Source of the DNA: Microcaldota archaeon
GTDB taxonomy: Archaea > Micrarchaeota > Micrarchaeia > Anstonellales > Bilamarchaeaceae
Direction: 5' to 3'
DNA length: 17,149 bases
Assembly (NCBI GenBank): GCA_018813445.1
Contig: JAHJBR010000097.1
Location: forward strand, 1 to 17,149
Part shown: in pieces, positions 1 to 6,553 of the stretch
Layout: every line of letters starts with the position of its first letter
Numbering within the stretch: the stretch's first letter is position 1
Position numbers and translations under genes: made by a program
Notes under the pieces: generated by a model
Told to the model about the DNA's origin: nothing
Databases searched by the model: none
The model's input: only the letters and a program-made list of their open reading frames with translations

Positions 1-1
1 A

Positions 2-82
2 TTGGATGCGGTGCTGGAAATAATAAATGATTTAGAAAAAGAGGTCTCAGAATTCAAAAAGAACTTCCAGAAAGGCAAGTGA
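2..82 (+). CDS. C-terminal end of an unidentified upstream protein (partial)
   Basis: An open frame enters from the left edge and stops at TGA 80-82. The 26 visible residues are charged and leucine-rich (LDAVLEIINDLEKEVSEF then a Lys-rich tail), consistent with the end of an amphipathic helix or coiled coil. The stop overlaps the GTG of the next gene in a GTGA tetramer, so the two are probably co-transcribed. Too little is present to name a family. Confidence 0.55.
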   Translation: MDAVLEIINDLEKEVSEFKKNFQKGK

Positions 83-1146
83 ATATCATGGAGCAGAAGG
101 ATATAAGCGACTGGATTGCCAAATTCCAGGGAAGCGCTGCTCAGATATCCATAGTTGTAATTACTTTGGGATTATATGTAATTACTAAACATCCGATCTT
201 TGGAATTTTAATTGCACTTGAGCTTGTGGCATTTGTGGTGTTGGAGTTCAAGGAAGGGGAAAAAATTAGAGGGAAGAAAGGGGAAATAGAAGATACAGTT
301 AAATCATTTGGAATAGCGCTTCTTATTTGGTTCTCATTGTGTGCAGTACTTGGGACATTGGTTCCAATAAGTGCGATAGTTACTTGTTCAATGCTTCCAA
401 ATGTGCAGCGTGGAGATTTAGTTATTGTGCACGGTGGGGGATTGGAAGGGCCTCTAGAGATCATAGAGGGGATAGCTAGTGGAAATTTGAAGCTTGTAAG
501 GGATTTGAGTCCTGAAAGCGTGGATGCGGCTCAAATTGAGATGAGTAGGGATGAGTTTGGGGCTGTGGAAAGTGCAATTACGCAGGTGAAAAGCCCTTAT
601 GGAAACATAACTGTGCGGGGCTCTATGTATGCATATTGTGTTGGATCGCATTACACTAATCCCTTGTGTAGAGAGTTTCTGAATAATTCAGGCGCATTCG
701 TAGATTCGCGAGGAGCTTTAGAATTTCATTATTCTTCATGTGAACGAGAATATGTTGGGATGGGTGTAATGAATTTGGAACCTTGTATAAGCAAGGTTGT
801 TTACAAAGGGCAGGAATATCCAATGAAGGTTTCAAATAGTATAATTGTTTATGAGCCGAATAAGGGAGATTACTTTTCTTATATAGGGGATATAATTCAC
901 AGGGTGCAGCTAAAAGTAAAGGTTGAAGATGATGTTTATCCTCTTACAAAAGGAGACAATAATAATGTTTTTGATATACAAACCTATGATGCTTCAGTTA
1001 ATATGTGGAATAGGCCAGTGAAAATGAGTAGGGTGAAGGGCGTTTATGTTTTCAGTGTTCCATATATAGGATATTTCAAACTTTTTCTTTTTGGGCATTT
1101 TGAAGAAGAAGGTTCTTGTTCAACAAACCTTATCACTCCGGCTTAA
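79..1146 (+). CDS. S26-family (type I, archaeal Sec11-like) signal peptidase with a large insert
   Basis: Membrane protease that should remove signal peptides from exported preproteins outside the cytoplasmic membrane. Hydrophobic stretches at residues about 21-56 (one or two membrane segments) and 76-102 (another) precede the serine box SMLPNVQRGDLVIV, catalytic Ser104. The later boxes are present: GDIIHRV with His274, KGDNN with Asp293, and the terminal VPYIGYF (327-333). This is the Ser/His/Asp arrangement of archaeal and ER Sec11-type enzymes rather than the bacterial Ser/Lys dyad. The protein is 355 residues, longer than most archaeal homologues, because about 135 residues lie between the serine box and the histidine box. 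The insert carries Cys187, 197, 221 and 236. GTG 79 overlaps the upstream stop and has an AAAGG-like site at 71-75; ATG 88 is the alternative start. Family assignment is firm; the insert is unexplained. Confidence 0.85.
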   Translation: MNIMEQKDISDWIAKFQGSAAQISIVVITLGLYVITKHPIFGILIALELVAFVVLEFKEGEKIRGKKGEIEDTVKSFGIALLIWFSLCAVLGTLVPISAIVTCSMLPNVQRGDLVIVHGGGLEGPLEIIEGIASGNLKLVRDLSPESVDAAQIEMSRDEFGAVESAITQVKSPYGNITVRGSMYAYCVGSHYTNPLCREFLNNSGAFVDSRGALEFHYSSCEREYVGMGVMNLEPCISKVVYKGQEYPMKVSNSIIVYEPNKGDYFSYIGDIIHRVQLKVKVEDDVYPLTKGDNNNVFDIQTYDASVNMWNRPVKMSRVKGVYVFSVPYIGYFKLFLFGHFEEEGSCSTNLITPA

Positions 1147-1201
1147 TTTGTAAATGAACACTTTGAATAAAATAGCTGGAAAAGATTAGTTGAATGGGAA
1201 A

Positions 1202-1226
1202 TGTACTATAGTACAAAATATTTTTT
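1202..1226 (+). terminator. Perfect 14-base palindrome followed by a T-run
   Basis: TGTACTATAGTACA (1202-1215) is a perfect palindrome that can fold as a 5-base-pair stem with a TATA loop. AAAATA and six T follow. It lies between the convergent signal peptidase (stop 1146) and helical-orphan (stop 1241) genes, so termination of the + transcript is the simplest reading. A protein-binding operator is possible, but no promoter is evident here. Confidence 0.4.
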
Positions 1227-1240
1227 AAACGCAAAAAATA

Positions 1241-2005
1241 TTATCTGTAATGCGCACCTTCTCTTTCAACCATAAGGAGTTTGCTTATCTCTTTTGCAAA
1301 TGAATCCTTCTGACTCTGACTTATTTTGAGCTTGTGCAGCTTTTCCTTCCATTCTGAAAGCGAATTAAGAATCCTGCTGGAAAGTTGGTCATTGTCCGCA
1401 GTTTTTGCATATCTGATAAGGGCTTTCAACGAATATTCAGAATCGCTTTTTCCAAGTGCTTCCACTGCAGAATTTCTTAAAATCCTTGATGCTTCACTTG
1501 CATCAAAAGCGCAGAGGAATGAGAAGTAGTATGTAAGAACTTTTGCTGCCTCTGGTCCTTTTAATGACGCTAAAAGATCAAGCAATTCAATAATTCCTTC
1601 TAAAGAAGTTGAATGGTTAAACATCGCCCGGTATATATTCATGCGATTCTGTGTGCCATCATTTTGTGGAAAACGCCTTTTGAAATATTCTAAATTTTTA
1701 GGAGCGCGATATTCTGAAAATTGCATGAGCATCTCATTAGCAAGATAAAGTATAATCTGTTTGAGTCGCTCATCCCCAGTTTCATATAATTTTTTTATTT
1801 TCAAAATTGATTCATCTTTTTCCTCAGTGGATGTGGCAATCGGATAAAGTCTAAATTTTGCAAACGCGTTTTCAGCTTCCTTTATGTTTGACCTAAATCC
1901 CTCTTCTTCTTTAGACAAAGGAACTTCTTGTGCAGTTTCTTTAGGTTCTTTTTCCTTTGGTTTAATTGTCTTTCCTAGTGATTCCCCTTCATTTGCAGAT
2001 TTCAT
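1241..2005 (-). CDS. Uncharacterised helical protein, weak HEAT-like features
   Basis: I do not recognise a named family. The first 40 or so residues are a charged, low-complexity, Lys/Glu/Pro-rich and probably disordered tail. The rest looks all-helical. A segment near residues 150-205 (numbered from GTG 2014), with LRNSAVEALGKSDSEYSLKALI, resembles HEAT-type helical pairs. There is no signal peptide, membrane segment or catalytic motif, so a cytosolic scaffold or adaptor is the most that can be inferred. An in-frame GTG at 2014 would add three residues. ATG 2005 is preferred because an AT-rich box at 2019-2032 sits about 20 bases before it and no ribosome binding site is visible, suggesting a nearly leaderless mRNA. 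Divergent from the nucleotide pyrophosphatase gene. Confidence 0.7.
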   Translation of the reverse strand: MKSANEGESLGKTIKPKEKEPKETAQEVPLSKEEEGFRSNIKEAENAFAKFRLYPIATSTEEKDESILKIKKLYETGDERLKQIILYLANEMLMQFSEYRAPKNLEYFKRRFPQNDGTQNRMNIYRAMFNHSTSLEGIIELLDLLASLKGPEAAKVLTYYFSFLCAFDASEASRILRNSAVEALGKSDSEYSLKALIRYAKTADNDQLSSRILNSLSEWKEKLHKLKISQSQKDSFAKEISKLLMVEREGAHYR

Positions 2006-2018
2006 AATTATCACTCAA

Positions 2019-2034
2019 CTATTTATATTTTAAG
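2019..2034. promoter_or_regulatory. AT-rich box, probable bidirectional TATA promoter
   Basis: The run around ATTTATATTTTAAG lies midway between the divergent starts at 2005 (-) and 2059 (+). It is about 20-33 bases from each, near the usual archaeal TATA-to-start spacing, and reads as a plausible TATA box on both strands. Neither flanking gene has a convincing ribosome binding site, so both transcripts probably begin near their start codons. Confidence 0.5.
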
Positions 2035-2058
2035 AGAGAACTTAAAAATGGTGGTTAA

Positions 2059-2604
2059 ATGCAGATCCTATTCATAACTAGCAATGAACACAAATTTAAG
2101 GAAGTAAAGGAAATCCTAGGTAGTTTTGAAATAGAAGTCTTGCATCAAAAAATGAATTATTCTGAAATACGGGCAGATGATGTTGAGGAAGTGGCTCTGG
2201 AAAGCGCCAAAACCCTTTTTTCGATTATAAAAAAACCGCTTGTAGTTGAGGATACCGGGCTTTTCATAGATGTATTGAAAGGTTTTCCAGGAGCATATTC
2301 AGGCTGGGTGCAGAAAAAATTAGGGAATAATGGAATTCTTAAACTAATGGAAAATGAATCAAGGAGGGATGCACATTTCAAGACGTGCGTTGGATATGCG
2401 GATGAAAAAGGATGCAGAACATTTGTAGGGAAAGTTGATGGAAGAATAAGCATCGAGGAACAAGGAAAACAAGGCTTTGGTTACGACCCTATTTTCATAC
2501 CCAATACTGAGAATAACACGTTTGCGGAAAACGAAACACTTAAAAACCGTATTTCACATAGATTCAATGCTTTTGCTGCCTTCGCTAAGTGGTATAAAGC
2601 TTAA
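2059..2604 (+). CDS. rdgB: XTP/dITP pyrophosphatase (HAM1/RdgB family)
   Basis: House-cleaning enzyme that hydrolyses non-canonical purine nucleotides (ITP, dITP, XTP) to the monophosphate and pyrophosphate, keeping deaminated purines out of DNA and RNA. Family motifs are in order: FITSNEHKFKEV (5-16, substrate-binding SNxxK), LVVEDTGLFIDVLKGFPGAYS (61-81) with the probable metal/catalytic Asp65, GFGYDPIF (139-146) and SHR (166-168). The length of 181 residues is normal. The ATG fits the AT-rich box at 2019-2032, giving a very short leader. It is 53 bases upstream of the uS15 cluster on the same strand and may be read with it. Placement beside ribosomal genes may simply reflect growth-linked expression. 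Confidence 0.93.
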   Translation: MQILFITSNEHKFKEVKEILGSFEIEVLHQKMNYSEIRADDVEEVALESAKTLFSIIKKPLVVEDTGLFIDVLKGFPGAYSGWVQKKLGNNGILKLMENESRRDAHFKTCVGYADEKGCRTFVGKVDGRISIEEQGKQGFGYDPIFIPNTENNTFAENETLKNRISHRFNAFAAFAKWYKA

Positions 2605-2657
2605 ATGCTCGTATTATTCAAAAGTACAGAGGATAAAGAACATTGATGGTGAATTAA

Positions 2658-3113
2658 ATGGCTAGATTACATTCTAAAAAACATGGAAAGAGTGGCCGGA
2701 AAAGGCCAAAGGCAAAGATAGCGCCTAAATGGATTGATTACTCTGAAAAAGAGGTCAAGGAAATAATACTTCAATTAATTAAGAAAGGAACTTCTGCTAC
2801 TGCGATTGGGCTTATCTTAAGAGACCAGTACGCTGTGCCTTCAGTAAAGGCGCTGATTGGAAAAACAATAAATCAATACTTGGAGGAGGAAGGCGTGCTA
2901 CCTGAATATCCTGATGATTTACTGAACCTTATTAGAAAAGCAGTGGTTGTAAGAAACCATTTGAAAAGCAACAAAACAGATGTGCACAATAAGGTAAAGC
3001 TTCTTCACATTGAGTCAAAGATTCAGAGACTTGCAAAATACTATAGAAAAACGAGTAGAATCCCAAAAGACTGGAAGTACAATGCGGATAACGCAGCACT
3101 TCTTATTAAATAA
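2658..3113 (+). CDS. rps15: 30S ribosomal protein uS15
   Basis: Small-subunit protein that binds the central domain of 16S rRNA. The 151-residue form with an archaeal/eukaryal N-terminal extension (MARLHSKKHGKSGRKRP, strongly basic) is present. The helical core follows, with VPSVKALIGKTI (about 55-66) and the rRNA-binding stretch near residues 110-132 (HNKVKLLHIESKIQRLAKYYRK). GGTGA at 2648-2652 sits six bases before ATG 2658. It heads the run uS15, eS1, RNase P Rpp29, NAC, with only a few bases to the next gene. Confidence 0.96.
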   Translation: MARLHSKKHGKSGRKRPKAKIAPKWIDYSEKEVKEIILQLIKKGTSATAIGLILRDQYAVPSVKALIGKTINQYLEEEGVLPEYPDDLLNLIRKAVVVRNHLKSNKTDVHNKVKLLHIESKIQRLAKYYRKTSRIPKDWKYNADNAALLIK

Positions 3114-3124
3114 CGGTGATTATG

Positions 3125-3718
3125 ATGGCTGGAGGTAAAAAATCCAAAGTTGTTGACAAATGGAAAACAAAACAATGGTACACAGTACTTGCCCCTCAAA
3201 TTTTTGATGGGAAGGAAATAGCAGAGATAATTTCTAGTGACGAGAACAATGTAAAGGACAGAATAGTAAGGATAAGCTTGGCTGAAGCAAGCGGACAGCC
3301 TTCGCAAAGCGCAATATTCACGTCCTTGAAATTTAAGGTTGTGGATGTGAAGGGAAAGAACGCGTATACAAAATTAATGGGACATGAGCTTTCTCCATCA
3401 TATGTAATGACGCTCTCGCGCAGGAACCGCTCGATAATTAAGATTGTCCAGGACATAGTGACTAAAGATGACCATGAGGTAAGGCTTAAGTTGCTTGCAA
3501 TAAGTGGAAGCGAAGTTTCGCAAAACACTAAAAAGAATATTTACAATGCAGCTCTAGAGGAAATGAAAAAGGCTTCTTCTGACCTTTCTTTGGATCAGCT
3601 TATGCAAGAAGTAATCTTCGGAAGACTTGCAAGCAAGATATTCAACAGATTGAAGCAGATAACTGCAATGAGGCGAGTTGAAGTAAGGAAAAGCGAGTTA
3701 AAGGAAGCAAAGGCTTGA
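3125..3718 (+). CDS. rps3ae: 30S ribosomal protein eS1 (S3Ae)
   Basis: Archaeal/eukaryal small-subunit protein of the platform near the mRNA exit channel; no bacterial orthologue. Recognised from the basic start MAGGKKSKVVDKWKTKQWYTVLAP, the central Gly/His-containing LMGHELSPSYVMTLSRRNRS, and the helical C-terminal part ending in Lys/Arg/Glu-rich sequence. About 198 residues, usual for archaea. Starts at GTG 3116, ATG 3122 and ATG 3125 are all in frame. ATG 3125 is chosen because GGTGA at 3115-3119 is then five bases away, whereas GTG 3116 lies inside that site. It follows uS15 closely. Confidence 0.94.
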   Translation: MAGGKKSKVVDKWKTKQWYTVLAPQIFDGKEIAEIISSDENNVKDRIVRISLAEASGQPSQSAIFTSLKFKVVDVKGKNAYTKLMGHELSPSYVMTLSRRNRSIIKIVQDIVTKDDHEVRLKLLAISGSEVSQNTKKNIYNAALEEMKKASSDLSLDQLMQEVIFGRLASKIFNRLKQITAMRRVEVRKSELKEAKA

Positions 3719-3725
3719 TTCGACT

Positions 3726-3995
3726 ATGAGAACTGCTGAAAATCTCAGAATACATGAACTCATTGGATTGGAAGTGGAAGTTGAGCGCTCTTCTTGCAGG
3801 AAATGGATTGGGATTAAAGGAAGAGTGGTTGACGAAACCAAAAATCTTCTTGTAATTGAAAAAAAAGGGAAGGAATCTAGAATTCCGAAGATTTCATGCA
3901 GTTTTTTATTTATTCTTGAAGATAGAAACAAAGTAAGGCTTGATGGAAAAGATATTGCATTCAGACCTGAAGAAAGAACTAAAAAAGCGTTGTGA
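3726..3995 (+). CDS. rnp1: RNase P protein component 1 (Rpp29/Pop4)
   Basis: Protein subunit of archaeal RNase P, which removes 5' leaders from pre-tRNAs. Rpp29 normally works as a pair with Rpp21 and supports RNA folding and substrate binding. The 89-residue protein has the family pattern of a small Sm-like barrel: LIGLEVEVERSSCRKWIGIKGRVVDETKNLLVIE (13-46), then KESRIPKISCSFLF and a short basic end. It begins seven bases after eS1, and its TGA at 3993-3995 is four bases before the NAC start. In many archaea this gene lies between uL29 and uS17, so its position here is relocated. Confidence 0.88.
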   Translation: MRTAENLRIHELIGLEVEVERSSCRKWIGIKGRVVDETKNLLVIEKKGKESRIPKISCSFLFILEDRNKVRLDGKDIAFRPEERTKKAL

Positions 3996-3999
3996 TTTT

Positions 4000-4326
4000 A
4001 TGATCCCTAATATGAATCCAAAGCAGATGGAAAAGATGATGAAGCAGATGGGCATCAATTCCAAGGAAATAAGCGCTAAACGAGTAGTAATTGAAAGAGA
4101 AGGAGAAAAGATAATTATTGATGATCCGCAAATTACTGAAATCACTATGCAGGGAAAAACATCCTTTCAAATGCATGGAATAGTTAGGGTTGAAACAGCA
4201 GTGAATGAAGATGATGTGAAAATGGTTATGGAGCAGACTACTTGTACTCGTGAGCAGGCGCTGGAAGCTCTTAAGAATTCAAATGGGGATATTGCACAAG
4301 CTATAATCGAATTGAAAAAAGAATAG
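4000..4326 (+). CDS. nac: Nascent polypeptide-associated complex protein (archaeal NAC)
   Basis: Ribosome-associated chaperone that contacts nascent chains at the exit tunnel and acts as a homodimer in archaea. The 108-residue product opens with the typical MIPNMNPKQMEKMMKQMGI. The NAC barrel follows at about residues 25-66 (RVVIEREGEKIIIDDPQITEI, QGKTSFQMHG). A C-terminal UBA domain covers about 69-106 (NEDDVKMVMEQTTCTREQALEAL, NSNGDIAQAIIEL). The frame stays open to 3940 inside rnp1, but ATG 4000 matches the conserved N-terminus and leaves four bases after the rnp1 stop, with GTGAT just upstream. Confidence 0.94.
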   Translation: MIPNMNPKQMEKMMKQMGINSKEISAKRVVIEREGEKIIIDDPQITEITMQGKTSFQMHGIVRVETAVNEDDVKMVMEQTTCTREQALEALKNSNGDIAQAIIELKKE

Positions 4327-4334
4327 AAAAAAAG

Positions 4335-4344
4335 TATTATAAAC
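4335..4344 (+). promoter_or_regulatory. TATA-box promoter of the 4365 orphan gene
   Basis: TATTATAAAC is centred about 26 bases before ATG 4365. No GGTGA-type site precedes that ATG. The spacing predicts transcription starting at or next to the A of the start codon, so this orphan is probably expressed from its own leaderless mRNA even though the NAC cluster ends just upstream. Confidence 0.6.
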
Positions 4345-4364
4345 TAATTTACACTATTCTTATT

Positions 4365-4751
4365 ATGTCAAAACCAATTAACAAAGAAACTAAAATAGAA
4401 AAGATCCCTTCTTCATGGATGCCCTTGTTTGCTGAGTTAGAAGGAAAATACAAAGTCGATTTTCCATCAATAGACCATTTGCTAAAAGTAAATCCATCCA
4501 TAATTCATAGGTTTATCATTCATGGAGTCCAGGATAATGATGTTCCTGGATTGATAGGAAAAATTCAACAAACTCTTAATGATAGCTTAGACAATGCAGA
4601 GGTAAGAAGAAGAATTCAGGAAGCTAATCCGAAAATAAAGAATTTGGACAACCTTAACTATGAAATATTCAGTATGGACTATAAGAATGTATACGGTTTC
4701 TCAGATAGGAGTAAAAGATTGAGAATCAGCATGGAATTAATAGAAAAATAA
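4365..4751 (+). CDS. Small uncharacterised soluble protein
   Basis: A 128-residue protein I cannot assign to a family. It is mixed helical, with no signal peptide, membrane segment, Cys cluster or nucleotide-binding motif. Notable stretches are WMPLFAELEGKYKVDFPSIDHLL (18-40) and a basic stretch around residues 85-96. The start is supported by the TATA box 26 bases upstream rather than by a ribosome binding site. Its stop is only 16 bases from the convergent uS10 stop. Coding status is judged from frame length, a well-placed promoter and base usage like its neighbours. Function unknown. Confidence 0.65.
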   Translation: MSKPINKETKIEKIPSSWMPLFAELEGKYKVDFPSIDHLLKVNPSIIHRFIIHGVQDNDVPGLIGKIQQTLNDSLDNAEVRRRIQEANPKIKNLDNLNYEIFSMDYKNVYGFSDRSKRLRISMELIEK

Positions 4752-4767
4752 ATTATAAAAAGAAAAA

Positions 4768-5076
4768 TTAGTTTAAGGATATTTTCACAAACACATCGTC
4801 TGGAACTTTTATTCTGAGAATGTTCCTTATGCTCTTCTCGTCCGCTTCCACGTAAAGAAGGCGTTTGGAAATCCTTTTTTCCCAATGCTCGTATGTGTCG
4901 CTTCCATCCCCGCAAGGAGTTCTTCTTGCAGTTATGCTTAAGGCCTTTCTTGGCATAGGTATGGGCCCGCGAATCTTCATTCCAAAGTTTTTCGCAAGCT
5001 CCATAATCTGGTTCACTACCGCAATCAAATTTTTAGGTTGCTCGCCAACCAGAGTTATCCTTACCTTACTTACCAT
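4768..5076 (-). CDS. rps10: 30S ribosomal protein uS10
   Basis: Small-subunit head protein. The 102-residue sequence is characteristic: MVSKVRITLVGEQPKNLIAVVNQI (1-24), the extended-loop motif GPIPMPRKALSITARRTPCGDGS (37-59), and a C-terminal KRLLYVEADEKSIRNILRIKVPDDVFVKI. It follows EF-1alpha by 13 bases, the order at the end of the archaeal str-type operon (EF-1alpha, uS10). The upstream members of that operon (uS12, uS7, EF-2) are not in this window. The ribosome binding site is weak, suggesting translational coupling to EF-1alpha. Confidence 0.96.
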   Translation of the reverse strand: MVSKVRITLVGEQPKNLIAVVNQIMELAKNFGMKIRGPIPMPRKALSITARRTPCGDGSDTYEHWEKRISKRLLYVEADEKSIRNILRIKVPDDVFVKISLN

Positions 5077-5089
5077 GAAAAAACCCTAA

Positions 5090-6358
5090 TCACTTCTTTT
5101 CAACTACTTCAAGAACTACTCCTGCTGCAACGGTTTGACCCATGTCTCTTATTGCAAACCTTCCCAATGGTGGGAAGTCAGAGAATTTCTCAATCACGAT
5201 TGGCTTGAGTGGCTGAATCTTTACAAGTGCAACATCTCCGGTTTTAAGGAAGTCCGGCTTTCCAGGTACTGCCTGACCTGTTTTTGGATCCTTTTTCTCC
5301 AGAAGCTCAGTGAATTTTCCTGCAAACTGGGCTGTGTGTATGTGCAATACAGGTGTGTATCCAACTGAAATTGCAGTCGGGTGGTTAAGAACCACTATCT
5401 GGGCTGTGAACTCGGATGCGACTTTCGGAGGACTGTTGGATGGACCAACTACTTCCCCTCTCTTGATGTCCTTTTTCTCCACACCCTTAACATTGAATCC
5501 AACGTTGTCCCCTGGGAATGCTTCCTGAATTTCCTGGTGGTGCATTTCTATCTTTTTCACTTCTCCTTTTGCACCTGAAGGCATGAAAACCACTGACTCA
5601 TTGATTTTGAGCTTTCCGGTTTCTATTCTTCCTACTGGAACCACCCCGTGGCCAGTAATTGTAAATACATCTTGGATTGGCAATCTAAGAGCCTTATCCA
5701 CTGGTTTTGCAGGAACAGTCATTTTGTCCAATGCTTCCAAAAGCGTTGGGCCGTTGTACCAGGTCATGTTCGCTGATTTTTTGGTTACATTGTCTCCTGC
5801 ATATGAGGAAGCTGCAATCCATTGTACCTGCTCCATTTTGTATCCCATTCCTTTTAGGAGCTTTTCAACTTCTGCTTTAAGTTCATCGTATTTAGCTTGA
5901 TCATAAGCAACCGCGTCCATCTTATTCAGATTTACAATGAACTGGTTAACTCCAAGCACTTTTGCAAGGAATGCGTGTTCCTTGGTTTGTGGCTGGATCC
6001 CATCTTTAACTGAAATAACAAGTACTGCTGCATCAGCCTGGCTTGCACCAGTGATCATGTTCTTTACAAAGTCCCTGTGTCCAGGTGCGTCTATAATAGT
6101 ATAATGGTATTTTGCAGACTCGAATTCTCTGTGGGCAATATCAATAGTTACTCCCCTTTCTCTTTCTTCCTTCAATTCATCCATTACGAATGCGAATTCG
6201 AAGGTTGCCTTTCCTACCTTTGCTGCTTCATCCTTGAGCTTGTTCAACACCTGCTCTGAGATTGCGCCAGTTTCATACAATAGTCTTCCGACTGTGGTGG
6301 ACTTTCCTGCGTCTACGTGTCCAATAAACACAATGTTCATGTGTTCTTTCTTTGCCAT
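5090..6358 (-). CDS. tuf: Translation elongation factor EF-1alpha (aEF1A)
   Basis: GTPase that delivers aminoacyl-tRNA to the ribosomal A site. The 422-residue protein has all G motifs: GHVDAGKS (13-20), the switch I region with RGVTID (68-73), DAPGH (90-94), NKMD (145-148) and a serine-rich G5 near AASSYAGDN. Beta-barrel domains 2 and 3 follow ([49 protein letters not shown]). AGAGGTGA, complementary to the 16S rRNA tail, ends a few bases before ATG 6358. A TATA box at 6438-6447 gives a leader of roughly 55-60 bases. It is followed directly by uS10, so the pair forms a minimal str-type unit. Confidence 0.98.
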   Translation of the reverse strand: MAKKEHMNIVFIGHVDAGKSTTVGRLLYETGAISEQVLNKLKDEAAKVGKATFEFAFVMDELKEERERGVTIDIAHREFESAKYHYTIIDAPGHRDFVKNMITGASQADAAVLVISVKDGIQPQTKEHAFLAKVLGVNQFIVNLNKMDAVAYDQAKYDELKAEVEKLLKGMGYKMEQVQWIAASSYAGDNVTKKSANMTWYNGPTLLEALDKMTVPAKPVDKALRLPIQDVFTITGHGVVPVGRIETGKLKINESVVFMPSGAKGEVKKIEMHHQEIQEAFPGDNVGFNVKGVEKKDIKRGEVVGPSNSPPKVASEFTAQIVVLNHPTAISVGYTPVLHIHTAQFAGKFTELLEKKDPKTGQAVPGKPDFLKTGDVALVKIQPLKPIVIEKFSDFPPLGRFAIRDMGQTVAAGVVLEVVEKK

Positions 6359-6437
6359 ATTTTCACCTCTAGTTTTAACAATATACTCTAAGTAGATAAC
6401 TCCCTTAGAAACAAGTATAAGGAATTATATCGAACGT

Positions 6438-6447
6438 CTTTTTAAAC
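6438..6447 (-). promoter_or_regulatory. TATA box for the EF-1alpha/uS10 operon
   Basis: On the minus strand the sequence reads GTTTAAAAAG. A start site about 26 bases downstream would lie near 6416, leaving about 57 leader bases that end in the strong AGAGGTGA site. An imperfect palindrome (TCTGG-GTT-CCAG-C-AGA, 6466-6481) lies about 20 bases further upstream and could be a regulator site. Confidence 0.55.
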
Positions 6448-6553
6448 ATTTCGCCTTCCCGTACATCTGGGTTCCAGCAGAATAGGTAATTTAAGTTATA
6501 GATAATATTAAAAAGAGTATTATCCAATTATAATATTGTAAATAGGTGATTAG

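Noticed and set aside
2909..2926. TGATGA followed by CTGA, resembling a box C/D RNA
   Set aside because: The boxes are only about six bases apart, far too close for a guide, and lie within the uS15 coding sequence.
3940..3999. N-terminal extension of NAC by 20 residues
   Set aside because: It lies inside rnp1 and precedes the conserved MIPNMNPKQ start.
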